From contig CAYMZC010000074.1 in the NCBI GenBank assembly GCA_964394815.1, positions 1 to 12,263 of the forward strand: DNA of 12,263 bases. Direction: 5' to 3'. Shown piece after piece: positions 1-6,626 of this stretch. A program made the position numbers and the translations under genes. Below the pieces are notes generated by a model. The model had not been told where the DNA came from, did no database searches, and saw nothing but the letters and a program-made list of their open reading frames with translations. The DNA is from Sandaracinobacteroides sp964394815 (lineage in GTDB: Bacteria; Pseudomonadota; Alphaproteobacteria; Sphingomonadales; Sphingomonadaceae). Every line of letters starts with the position of its first letter. Positions within the stretch are counted from its first letter, which is position 1.

Positions 1-1973
1 ATGACCGCATCCGCCCCGAACATTACATGCCCGCCTTCGAGGAAGCGATGCGGCTGGCCCGGCACGACATGAACATGATCGGCGCGCAGCGCTCCGCCCC
101 AACCTTCGCCAACACGCTTGAGCGGATGGAAAAGGCGGGCGAACTGCTCAACCGCACCAGCGCCGTCTTCTTCAACGTCGCCTCCAGCCATGCGACAGAC
201 GAAATCCAGAAGATCGAGGGCGAAATCACGCCGAAGCTCGCCCGCTTCCAGAGCGAGACCTACCTCGACAAGGCGCTCTTCAACCGGATCGACACGCTCT
301 ACCGCAAGCGCGAGACACTGAAACTCGAGCCGGAGCAGCTGCGCCTGCTGGAAGTGACGCACCGCAATTTCGTGCGCGCGGGTGCTGCCCTTCCCGAGGA
401 AGGCCGCAAGCGCCTGGCCGCCATCGACGAGGAAATGGCAAGCCTGAACGTCACCTTCGGGCAGAAGGTGCTGGCCGATCAGAAAGCCGGCGACGTACTG
501 CTGACGGCTGCGGAAATGGCCGGAATGCCCGAAGGCTTCCGTGCCGCCGCCGCAACCAGGGCCGAGGCCGCCGGGAAGAAGGGCGGCTATCTTGTCGCTG
601 CCACGCGTTCCGAGTTCGAGCCCTTCATGACGCTCGCCACCGATCGCGGCGCGCGCGAGAAGGTCTTCCGCGCCTTCGACAACCGGGGCGACAATGGCAA
701 TGCCAACGACACCAATGCCACCATCCGCAAAATGGTGGAACTGCGGCTCGAGCGGGCGAAGCTGCTGGGCTACAAGAGCCACGCCGACTTCCAGCTGGTG
801 ACATCGATGGCGGAAACGCCGGAAGCAGCCAGCACCCTTCTGAAGCAGATTTACGAAGCCGGCCTCAGGCGCGCCGCGCAAGAGGAAGCCGATCTCCTGA
901 AGCTTGCCGCAGCCGACGGGATCACGAAGCTCGAACCCTGGGACTGGCGCTATTATTCCGAGAAGCTGAGGATCGAGCGCTACAATCTCGATGAAACGAA
1001 GCTGAAGCCCTATCTGCCGCTCGAAGGCATGCTGAACGCGCTGAAGGAAACCAACGAGCGCCTGTTCGGCCTGAAGATGGTGGAGCGCAAGGACATCCCG
1101 ACCTGGCACCCGGAGGTGCGCACCTTCGACGTGTTCGAGGCTGACGGAAAGCGCATCGGCCTCTTCTATGCCGACTGGTTCGCCCGCCCCACCAAGCAGC
1201 CCGGCGCCTGGATGAACGAGATCCGCGGACAGGATGGGCTGCGCGGCCTCAGCCCGCAGGTCGTGAACAACTGCAACTACACCCCGCCGGCAGCCGGTGA
1301 ACCGGCGCTTCTGTCCTTCGACGATGCGGAAACGCTGTTCCACGAATTCGGCCACGCGCTTCACGGCCTGCTGTCGAACACCCGCTACCCGTCAATGGCG
1401 GGCACGAACGTCTATCGTGACTTCGTGGAGTTTCCGAGCCAGGTCTATGAACATTGGGTGGCCGAACGCGACATCCTGTCGGCCCATGCGCGCAACGCGG
1501 CCGGCGAACCCATGCCGGGCGATCTGCTCGATGCCCTGATGAAGGCGCGCAACTTCAATCAGGGCTATCTGACCGTGCAGCAGCTCGCCTCCGCCCTGGT
1601 GGACATGGACCTGCACCGGCTGGAAAGCATTCCGGACGATTTCGACGCAAAGGCCTTCGAAAAGGCGACGCTCGAGAAATATGGCGTGCCCTCGGCCATC
1701 GGCATGCGCCACCGGCTGGCGCATTTCGGCCATCTGTTCTCGGGCGGCTATTCGGCCGGCTATTACGCCTATACCTGGGCCGAGGTGCTCGAGGCCGATG
1801 CCTTCGACAAGTGGAAGGAAGCCGGCGATGTGTGGAGCCGGGAGGTGGCAAAAAGCTACCGCGACAACATCCTCGCCGTGGGCAACAGCCGCCCGCCGCA
1901 GGAAAGCTATGTCGCCTTCCGTGGCCGCATGCCCACCCCCGAGGCCCTGCTTCGCAATCGCGGCCTGAACTGA
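1..1973 (+). CDS. M3 family zinc oligopeptidase (Dcp/OpdA-like), 5' end outside the window
   Basis: This enzyme is predicted to cleave short peptides (peptidyl-dipeptidase or oligopeptidase A type) with a catalytic zinc ion. The frame is open from base 3, and its first visible residues, DRIRPEHYMPAFEEAM, match the usual N-terminal part of M3 enzymes. The true start is therefore upstream, and the ATG at 27 is only an internal methionine. The zinc motif HEFGH is at 1341-1355. The third zinc ligand, the Glu of DFVEFPSQ, is at 1428-1430, 25 residues after the second His, as is normal for M3. The conserved GYSAGYYAY block and the C-terminal AFRGRMPTPEALLRNRGL follow. It ends in tandem TGA TAG stops and a strong hairpin. 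About 657 codons are visible, so only a short N-terminal piece, possibly with a signal peptide, is missing. I cannot decide between a cytoplasmic and a periplasmic form. The family call is secure; the exact specificity is not. Confidence 0.95.
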   Translation, partial: DRIRPEHYMPAFEEAMRLARHDMNMIGAQRSAPTFANTLERMEKAGELLNRTSAVFFNVASSHATDEIQKIEGEITPKLARFQSETYLDKALFNRIDTLYRKRETLKLEPEQLRLLEVTHRNFVRAGAALPEEGRKRLAAIDEEMASLNVTFGQKVLADQKAGDVLLTAAEMAGMPEGFRAAAATRAEAAGKKGGYLVAATRSEFEPFMTLATDRGAREKVFRAFDNRGDNGNANDTNATIRKMVELRLERAKLLGYKSHADFQLVTSMAETPEAASTLLKQIYEAGLRRAAQEEADLLKLAAADGITKLEPWDWRYYSEKLRIERYNLDETKLKPYLPLEGMLNALKETNERLFGLKMVERKDIPTWHPEVRTFDVFEADGKRIGLFYADWFARPTKQPGAWMNEIRGQDGLRGLSPQVVNNCNYTPPAAGEPALLSFDDAETLFHEFGHALHGLLSNTRYPSMAGTNVYRDFVEFPSQVYEHWVAERDILSAHARNAAGEPMPGDLLDALMKARNFNQGYLTVQQLASALVDMDLHRLESIPDDFDAKAFEKATLEKYGVPSAIGMRHRLAHFGHLFSGGYSAGYYAYTWAEVLEADAFDKWKEAGDVWSREVAKSYRDNILAVGNSRPPQESYVAFRGRMPTPEALLRNRGLN

Positions 1974-1979
1974 TAGGCT

Positions 1980-2026
1980 TTCCCGGCGTCCGGATTATCA
2001 ATGCGAATTTTTCCGGACGCCGGGAA
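1980..2026 (+). terminator. Hairpin terminator after the M3 peptidase gene
   Basis: There is a perfect 15-bp inverted repeat, 1980-1994 against 2012-2026, with a 17-nt AT-rich loop. It begins seven bases after the stop codon. The 3' arm is not followed by a T-run, so it is either an atypical intrinsic terminator or an mRNA 3'-end stabiliser. Confidence 0.55.
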
Positions 2027-2078
2027 CATCGAGTCCCGAAAGGCGTTTGCCAGCCGTGTGGCTGTGCCACGCCGCAAC

Positions 2079-2084
2079 AGGAGG
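2079..2084 (+). promoter_or_regulatory. Shine-Dalgarno AGGAGG that fixes the lipoprotein start
   Basis: A full-consensus AGGAGG lies seven bases before the ATG at 2092. It shows that the lipoprotein starts there and not at the in-frame ATG at 2047, which would place 15 unrelated residues ahead of a clean signal peptide. Confidence 0.8.
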
Positions 2085-2091
2085 AATAACC

Positions 2092-2349
2092 ATGAAGTTT
2101 GCAGCCCCGATTCTCGTTGCCGGTGCGGCCCTGCTGGCAGCCTGCAACCAGAGCCCGGCCGATAAACAGGCGGAAGCCGTTGAGGAACAGGCCGAGGTCA
2201 AGGCCGAAGTCATTGAAGAAAATGCAGAAATGAAGGCCGATGCCCTCGAGGAGCAGGCTGACGCCGTGCGTGACGCCGCCAAGGCCATGTCGGAATCGGT
2301 GGAAGAGCGGGGCGAGGATGTCGCCGACGCGATCACCGAGAAGAACTGA
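2092..2349 (+). CDS. Small helical lipoprotein, function unknown
   Basis: This is an 85-residue protein. Its N-terminus is a type II signal peptide: Lys2, a hydrophobic core at residues 4-17, and lipobox LAAC with the lipidated cysteine at residue 18. The next residue is Asn, not Asp, so export to the outer membrane is likely. The mature part (about 67 residues) is almost entirely Ala, Glu, Lys, Asp, Gln and Val, with repeated A/V-E-x-x-A-E/D spacing. This predicts one long charged amphipathic helix or coiled coil, reminiscent of small envelope lipoproteins such as Lpp in architecture only. I recognise no named family. The start is set by AGGAGG seven bases upstream. The gene sits alone between two strong inverted repeats (1980-2026 and 2388-2423), so it is probably transcribed as a single unit. 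I see no convincing promoter in the short upstream gap. Confidence 0.85.
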   Translation: MKFAAPILVAGAALLAACNQSPADKQAEAVEEQAEVKAEVIEENAEMKADALEEQADAVRDAAKAMSESVEERGEDVADAITEKN

Positions 2350-2387
2350 CGCCGACCTGATTCAACGCGGGCGCAGGCCCGTTGACG

Positions 2388-2423
2388 CAGCCACGGAAGA
2401 CCTTCCAAGGTCTTCCGTGGCTG
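2388..2423. terminator. Bidirectional hairpin between convergent genes
   Basis: A perfect 17-bp inverted repeat (2388-2404 against 2407-2423) has only two bases at its centre, so in RNA the innermost pairs would open to form the loop. It lies between the lipoprotein stop (2349, +) and the aminotransferase stop (2437, -), the right place to end both transcripts. Neither side has a clear T-run. Confidence 0.65.
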
Positions 2424-2436
2424 TATTCATATTCGA

Positions 2437-3627
2437 TCAGCCAGCATGCCTGCCCAGCGGCGCCGTCAGGCCGGCGGATGCGGCCGCCATCAACGCAATG
2501 CGATCGAAGGCGCGATCCAGCATTGCGGCATCGCCCGTAAGGCTTACGCGCACATGGCCCTGCCCGCTTGGCCCGAAGCCGCTGCCTGGCACCACCGCAA
2601 CCCCGGCCTCGTCCAGCATGCGGCGCGCGACAATCCTGTCATCCGGGTGAATGCCCCGGATGTCCAGCATCACGAACATGCCGCCGACGGGCATGCGGGC
2701 GGAAAGGCCCGGGATCGCATTCGCCCGCTCCACCACCTGGGCTGCACGCCGGGCAAATCCGGAGCGGTAGGTGGCAAACGCGCTTTCCGGCAGGCTGAGC
2801 GCCGCGACGGCGGCATCCTGCACGAACTGGCTGACCCCGAAGAGCGCGGCGGCCTGCCAGTCGGCCAGCGCCCGCACCAGGGCGGGGGGCGCCAGCACCC
2901 AGCCGATGCGATAGCCTGTCATGGCGTGGCTTTTGGACAGGCTGTTCAATACCACCGTGCGCCCGGCCGGGCCATTGGCCCACGCACCGACATGGGCGCC
3001 ATCGAAGCGGAAGCGGGCATAGACTTCATCCACCACCAGCCACAGATCATGTGCCGTGCAGAGCCCGGACAGCCGGGCGAAATCTGCCTGTGTGAGCGCT
3101 GCACCGCTGGGATTGCAGGGGCTGTTGAGGAATATGGCGCGCGTGGCCGGGGTTATCGCTGCCGCAATCGCCTCGACATCGATGGACAGGTCCGGGCGGG
3201 ACGGAACCACATGCGGCCGCGCGCCGCTGGATGCGACAACGCCCGGATAGGTCGCATAATAGGGGGCGGACAGGATCACCTCGTCGCCTTCGCCGGCGAT
3301 CATCGCCATCACCGAAAGCGCCGCATGCTGCGCGCCCGGCACGATCACCACATCATCGGGCGCACAGCCTTCCGCACGCGCGACAGCAGCCCGCAGGGCC
3401 GGTTCGCCCAGAAGCGGGGTGTAGTGTGTCCGCCCGCCGTGAAGCGCCTTGCAGGTCGCTTCCACGATGGCCGGGTGCGGCGGGCAGACAGGGTCGCCCA
3501 GCGTCATCAACAGTATGTCCTCGCCAGCGGCAACCCGGCGCAGCGCCTCGTCGGCGATGGCCCATGCGCTTGCCTGGCCGGCTGCCGCAAGGCGCGCGGC
3601 CGCGGGCGAAAGCGCCGGCTCAGCCAT
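2437..3627 (-). CDS. Class I/II PLP-dependent aminotransferase
   Basis: This fold-type I aminotransferase has 396 residues, a normal family length. It is predicted to move an amino group between an amino acid and a 2-oxo acid using pyridoxal phosphate in the cytoplasm. Visible marks in order are the N-terminal GDPVCPPHP segment (about 44-52), YTPLLGEPALRAA (69-81), NSPCNPSG with the cofactor-contacting Asn172, DEVYARF with Asp200 and Tyr203, SLSKSHAMTGYRIGW with the Schiff-base Lys232 and Arg240, and VRVSL with Arg360 at the position that binds the substrate carboxylate. An in-frame ATG 23 codons upstream (3696) exists, but the leader it adds is Cys/Trp/Arg-rich and unlike the family. The ATG at 3627 overlaps the end of ridA by 8 bases, so translation is probably coupled. 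Substrate specificity cannot be read from the sequence; aspartate, aromatic or branched-chain types all remain possible. Confidence 0.92.
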   Translation of the reverse strand: MAEPALSPAAARLAAAGQASAWAIADEALRRVAAGEDILLMTLGDPVCPPHPAIVEATCKALHGGRTHYTPLLGEPALRAAVARAEGCAPDDVVIVPGAQHAALSVMAMIAGEGDEVILSAPYYATYPGVVASSGARPHVVPSRPDLSIDVEAIAAAITPATRAIFLNSPCNPSGAALTQADFARLSGLCTAHDLWLVVDEVYARFRFDGAHVGAWANGPAGRTVVLNSLSKSHAMTGYRIGWVLAPPALVRALADWQAAALFGVSQFVQDAAVAALSLPESAFATYRSGFARRAAQVVERANAIPGLSARMPVGGMFVMLDIRGIHPDDRIVARRMLDEAGVAVVPGSGFGPSGQGHVRVSLTGDAAMLDRAFDRIALMAAASAGLTAPLGRHAG

Positions 3628-4021
3628 GCCCGCCCACAATGGCCTCCGCTTCCACCTCCACGCGCCATTCCGGCCGCAGCAGCACGGCGCCTGCAATCAT
3701 GGTGGAGGCGGGCCGGATGTCCCCGAAGATGCGGCCATGCGCCCGGCCCGCGCCGTCGGCGTCGGCAGGTTCCACAAGGAAAACGCGGGTCCGCACCACG
3801 TCGGCGGCAGTGCCGCCCAGCTGCCCGATCGCCGCCAGAATGACCTCGAGGCAGCGCGCGGTCTGCGCCTCGGCATCGCCGGGCGTCGAGCTGCCGTCCG
3901 GCTCGACAGGCGCGGTGCCGGAAACGAGGATTCGGTCGCCCACGCGGACAGCGCGGGAAAAGCCGATGCTTGCCTCGAACGGGGAACCGGAGGAGGCGCG
4001 GGTGCGGGTGGTGCTGTTCAT
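3620..4021 (-). CDS. RidA/YjgF-family protein lacking the canonical catalytic Arg
   Basis: This 133-residue protein has the small alpha/beta fold typical of Rid proteins, which form trimers. RidA itself hydrolyses reactive enamines and imines released by PLP enzymes. Family marks are RVGDRILVSGTAPV (26-39), the central AQTARCLEVILAAIGQLGG helix (52-70), DVVRTRVFLVEP (74-85) and the C-terminal WRVEVEAEAIV (119-129). In canonical RidA the PARS segment holds the essential Arg105. Here the matching segment is RPASTMI (103-109), with Ser106 at that position. This is typical of non-archetypal Rid subgroups, which may not be enamine deaminases. The gene is upstream of and overlaps the aminotransferase by 8 bases, so the pair likely acts on related substrates. 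The start ATG at 4021 has only a weak Shine-Dalgarno, and 51 bases separate it from the divergent gene at 4073. Confidence 0.9.
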   Translation of the reverse strand: MNSTTRTRASSGSPFEASIGFSRAVRVGDRILVSGTAPVEPDGSSTPGDAEAQTARCLEVILAAIGQLGGTAADVVRTRVFLVEPADADGAGRAHGRIFGDIRPASTMIAGAVLLRPEWRVEVEAEAIVGGHG

Positions 4022-4072
4022 GCTGTCGCTGTAGCGTGACGCGCAGCAGCGGAAAAGCGGGAAGGCTGGCGC

Positions 4073-4513
4073 ATGGAACGGGCGGATCTGGTTTTTGCAA
4101 TCGCCAACTGGCTGGCGCTTGGCGGCTGGCTGGCACTTGCCCTTGCCCCTTTGAAACGCAACGCGCTGGTGCTGGCCGCGCGCATTGCGGCAGCCTCGGT
4201 CGCGGCCATCTATGTGCTGCTATTGGCGCGCGGCCTCGCCATGGGCGGCGGGCTTCCGGAAGGCGCGGGTTTCGATACGCTGGACGGCGTGATCGCCCTT
4301 CTTTCCCGCAGGGAAGCCATGCTGGGCGCGTGGATACACTTCCTGGCCTTCGACCTTTTCGTTGGAAGCTGGATGGCAGCCGATGCGCCGAAGGCCGGCG
4401 TGCCGCACTGGCTGCTGCTGCCTCTCCTTGGCCTGACCCTGATGGCCGGGCCGGCGGGGCTTGTGCTCTATCTGCTTCTTGCCGCCGCCTTCAGGCGGCG
4501 CGGCGGGGATTGA
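4073..4513 (+). CDS. ABA4-like (DUF4281) integral membrane protein
   Basis: This 146-residue inner-membrane protein has about four transmembrane helices, near residues 7-26, 32-55, 82-103 and 113-137. The block WIHFLAFDLFVGSW (87-100), followed by DAPKAGVPHW and LTLMAGPAGLVLYLLL, is the signature of the ABA4-like family. In plants ABA4 is needed to make the xanthophyll neoxanthin. In bacteria the role is not established, and a link to carotenoids is only an inference. A moderate purine-rich stretch (GGGAAGG) precedes the ATG. The gene is divergent from ridA across 51 bases and ends in tandem TGA TAG stops 19 bases from the convergent crotonase stop. A 7-bp GC hairpin with a TTCA loop (4483-4500) lies inside the last codons and might help termination. 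Membership in the family is fairly sure; biochemical function is unknown. Confidence 0.82.
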   Translation: MERADLVFAIANWLALGGWLALALAPLKRNALVLAARIAAASVAAIYVLLLARGLAMGGGLPEGAGFDTLDGVIALLSRREAMLGAWIHFLAFDLFVGSWMAADAPKAGVPHWLLLPLLGLTLMAGPAGLVLYLLLAAAFRRRGGD

Positions 4514-4532
4514 TAGCGAAGCAAAGGGCATA

Positions 4533-5399
4533 TCAACCGGATTTGGCCTTTCCGGCCATCAGCCGCGCGCCATCCGAATTGGGGTCGATCGACATGCCGT
4601 ATTTCTGCATGTTGTGGGAATGGCACAGATGGTGCAGCGCGAACTGGGCGTTCATCACGGTGGTGCGCCCCGCTGCATCCTGTGCGTTGTTCACCGCTTC
4701 CTTCGCGGCCTTCAGGGCGAACAGCGGCTTGCGGGCGATGCGCCGCGCCAGATCGAGGGTGAAGCCTTCCAGCTCCTCGCGCTTCACCACATGGTTCACC
4801 ATGCCGAGGCGATGGGCTTCGCGCGCGTCCCACATGTCTGCCGTGAACAGGAACTCCTTGGCCTTGCGTGGCCCCAGCTCCCATGGGTGGGCGAAGAATT
4901 CGACTCCGGGGATGCCCATGTCCACGGCATTGTCCATGAAGCGCGCGTCTTCCGAACAGACGATGATGTCGCACGGCCAGACCAGCATCAGACCGCCCGC
5001 GACACACAGGCCATGGACTTCGGCGATGGTTGGCTTGGAGAAATTGCGCCACCGCTCCGAGAAGCCCTGGTAGATTTCCTTCTCACGCTGGAAGGGGCCT
5101 TCCTGCCCGTCGCTGCCAAAGCCGCACCAGGTGCCCACCGGCTCGAAGCGGGAGGGATCAGCCTCTTCCGGGCTTTCGCGCAGGTCATGCCCGGCCGAAA
5201 AATGCCGGCCCGCGCCAGCAAGAATCACAACCTTCACAGCATTGTCACGCGCGGCGCGATCGAAGGCGCTGTTCAGCTCATGCAACAGCAGCGTGTTCTG
5301 CGCATTGGCCTTTTCGGGCCGGTTGAGGCAGATGCGGACGACATGATCGGCCGGCTTACCGTAGAGAATGGTTTCGAACCCGTCTGCCATGTCACCCAT
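4533..5399 (-). CDS. Crotonase-superfamily (enoyl-CoA hydratase/isomerase-like) protein
   Basis: This 288-residue protein has the crotonase fold, acting on an acyl-CoA thioester in the cytoplasm. The oxyanion-hole strands are visible: FSAGHDL (67-73) and HGLCVAGGLML (129-139). A loop longer than usual follows the first one (about 74-115, with WCGFGSDGQEG). Aligned without gaps to mammalian enoyl-CoA hydratase across this core, the two catalytic glutamates are replaced by Met138 and Ala158. An Asp is present two residues later (Asp160 in VDMGIPG). It is therefore probably not a standard hydratase, but another isomerase, hydrolase or lyase of the superfamily. GGGAGGAAGG ends five bases before the ATG at 5399 and supports that start over the ATG three codons downstream. 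A perfect -35-like TTGACA lies at 5455-5460 (minus strand), but I see no matching -10. No other fatty-acid or CoA gene is adjacent. Confidence 0.88.
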   Translation of the reverse strand: MGDMADGFETILYGKPADHVVRICLNRPEKANAQNTLLLHELNSAFDRAARDNAVKVVILAGAGRHFSAGHDLRESPEEADPSRFEPVGTWCGFGSDGQEGPFQREKEIYQGFSERWRNFSKPTIAEVHGLCVAGGLMLVWPCDIIVCSEDARFMDNAVDMGIPGVEFFAHPWELGPRKAKEFLFTADMWDAREAHRLGMVNHVVKREELEGFTLDLARRIARKPLFALKAAKEAVNNAQDAAGRTTVMNAQFALHHLCHSHNMQKYGMSIDPNSDGARLMAGKAKSG

Positions 5400-5460
5400 G
5401 CCGCCTTCCTCCCGCTGCTGGACGGGGCAAACAGGGGCATGGGAAAGCTGGGGATGTCAA

Positions 5461-5478
5461 CTCGCCGGAACCGGCGGG
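5461..5478 (-). terminator. GC hairpin just after tRNA-Gly
   Basis: An inverted repeat of 6 to 8 bp (core 5463-5468 against 5471-5476) starts two bases beyond the encoded CCA of the tRNA. It has no T-run on the minus strand, so it may be a weak terminator or a processing signal. A TTGACA hexamer follows directly. Confidence 0.4.
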
Positions 5479-5479
5479 C

Positions 5480-5553
5480 TGGAGCGGGTAGCGGGAATCG
5501 AACCCGCGCGATCAGCTTGGGAAGCTGACAGGCTACCATTACATCATACCCGC
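5480..5553 (-). tRNA. tRNA-Gly, anticodon CCC
   Basis: This is a complete 74-nt cloverleaf including an encoded CCA (5480-5482). The acceptor arm pairs GCGGGTA with TACCCGC. The anticodon stem TCAGC/GCTGA carries the loop TTCCCAA, giving anticodon CCC at 5519-5521, which reads GGG glycine codons. The T arm is GCGGG/CCCGC with loop TTCGATT. The discriminator base is T. A promoter-like pair of hexamers sits just upstream (5566-5595). Confidence 0.96.
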
Positions 5554-5565
5554 CTGAGCGTTGGG

Positions 5566-5595
5566 CTGTTACCACCGCCAGCCGAAACCGATCAA
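5566..5595 (-). promoter_or_regulatory. Candidate sigma-70 promoter of tRNA-Gly
   Basis: On the minus strand TTGATC (5590-5595) and TAACAG (5566-5571) are separated by 18 bases. A start about 7 bases downstream would leave a very short 5' leader before the mature tRNA end at 5553. Spacing and position fit; the hexamers are imperfect. Confidence 0.45.
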
Positions 5596-5670
5596 GCAGT
5601 TTCAGGCGCTTTCCAGGCCATGCCGGGGCCGGTCAGGGCCGGCGCTTGTGCCTTATGGAAGGGGAAAAGA

Positions 5671-5745
5671 TGGTGGGCGCGGCAAGGATTGAACTTGCGA
5701 CCCCTGCGATGTCAACACAGTGCTCTACCACTGAGCTACGCGCCC
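5671..5745 (-). tRNA. tRNA-Val, anticodon GAC
   Basis: This is a complete 75-nt cloverleaf with encoded CCA (5671-5673) and discriminator A. The acceptor is GGGCGCG/CGCGCCC. The D arm stem is GCTC/GAGC. The anticodon stem CTGTG/CGCAG contains one T-G wobble and carries the loop TTGACAT, giving anticodon GAC at 5711-5713, which reads GUC/GUU valine codons. The T arm is GCAAG/CTTGC with loop TTCAATC. A T-rich stretch (TCTTTT) directly follows the CCA. Confidence 0.96.
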
Positions 5746-5759
5746 ACTCTGGAGGGCCG

Positions 5760-5788
5760 GCCTTAGCCAGCATGCGCGCAAAGGGCAA
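5760..5788 (-). promoter_or_regulatory. Candidate sigma-70 promoter of tRNA-Val
   Basis: On the minus strand TTGCCC (5783-5788) and TAAGGC (5760-5765) are separated by exactly 17 bases. The expected start near 5753 leaves about 8 bases of leader before the tRNA. The site lies between the DUF502 stop and the tRNA, so the tRNA need not depend on read-through. Confidence 0.5.
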
Positions 5789-5822
5789 GGGGAAAGTGCA
5801 GGAAAAAAGCGATGCCGTGCAA

Positions 5823-6626
5823 TCAGCGCCCGGCCTCGCCATCTTCGGCAGCAGGCGGCGCCATGCCCGCTGATGGCGTGATTGTGGCCGGCGGGGTCGT
5901 TGCGGGGCCTGCCGGTGCCTCGGGCGCGGCGGCAAGGCCGCCCGGCATCCGCATCTGGGGTGGCGGGGTCATGCCCATGGTCAGGTAGAGCCGCGCGAGA
6001 TCCTCGAACTTCATGCTCGGGATCACCTGCACCTTTTCCACCGGCACGAGGATGAGGGCGCCGCCCACTGGCACCGGCGCGGTGGGAATCAGCACCAGCT
6101 TCGCCGGGCCACCACCGATGTCGAAGATTTCATTGGAAGCCAGAAAGGCGATCGTCTCGATTCCGCCGCCGAAGGTCACGCGGCAGACGCCCATGCTGGC
6201 CATCTGCTCCGACCGGCTGCCGCTCATGCTGCGCACCAGTTGCGCCACGGGCCGGTAGATGCCGCCCAGAATCGGGATACGCCCGATTCCGCTGTCGATG
6301 GCGTCTTCCAGAACCTGTTTTGCCTTGTCCCGCACCAGAAGGCCGAGAGCGGTGATGCCGGCCAGTAACAGCAGTACGCCGATGCTGAAGGACAGGAGCG
6401 GGCTCTCCGGTGCGCCGGTAAAGAGACGGCCGCCAGCCGTGATGATCTGGCCGATCACCGAATCGGGGCCGACAAAGGAAATCAGCTGGCTGAACACCCA
6501 GCCCAGCACGATGGCTGTCAGCAGCAGCGGCGCCAGGAAGGCGAGGCCGGTGAGGAAGGCGGATACGAGCCGTTTCGGCCTCAGCGCGCGGCGGGCGCGG
6601 CGCAGATGCCGGTTCTCGTCGATCAC
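5823..6626 (-). CDS. DUF502 (COG2928) membrane protein with a Pro/Ala-rich tail
   Basis: This 267-residue protein starts with a basic segment (HLRRARRALRPKR, 7-19). Two membrane helices follow, near 20-43 and 76-98. After them comes the conserved DUF502 core: RIPILGGIYRPVAQLV (116-131), FGGGIETIAFLASNE (152-166) and APVPVGGALILVPVEKV (183-199). The ordered part ends near residue 220, and the last ~47 residues are a Pro/Ala/Gly/Met-rich, probably disordered tail. The molecular function of the family is not established in bacteria. The start is a GTG whose bases overlap the leuB stop as GTGA, so translation is probably coupled to leuB. It is the last protein gene of the string DUF885-leuD-leuB-DUF502. 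There is no sequence reason to link it to leucine synthesis beyond this coupling. Confidence 0.9.
   Translation of the reverse strand: MIDENRHLRRARRALRPKRLVSAFLTGLAFLAPLLLTAIVLGWVFSQLISFVGPDSVIGQIITAGGRLFTGAPESPLLSFSIGVLLLLAGITALGLLVRDKAKQVLEDAIDSGIGRIPILGGIYRPVAQLVRSMSGSRSEQMASMGVCRVTFGGGIETIAFLASNEIFDIGGGPAKLVLIPTAPVPVGGALILVPVEKVQVIPSMKFEDLARLYLTMGMTPPPQMRMPGGLAAAPEAPAGPATTPPATITPSAGMAPPAAEDGEAGR

Noticed and set aside
1454..2089. A 211-codon + strand frame overlapping the end of the M3 peptidase.
   Set aside because: It is out of frame with the peptidase, Arg/Gly/Pro-rich, and runs through the hairpin at 1980-2026.
2446..3843. A 465-codon open frame on the + strand opposite the aminotransferase and ridA.
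   Set aside because: It is a shadow of two clear minus-strand genes. Its composition is dominated by Arg, Gly and Ala and it has no family features.
4483..4500. A 7-bp GC hairpin with a TTCA loop at the end of the ABA4-like gene as a terminator.
   Set aside because: It lies inside codons for Ala and Arg runs, has no T tail, and may simply reflect those codons; I keep it only as a remark.
4461..5528. A 355-codon + strand frame across the crotonase gene and tRNA-Gly.
   Set aside because: It runs through a tRNA and opposite a gene with clear motifs; it is not a protein.
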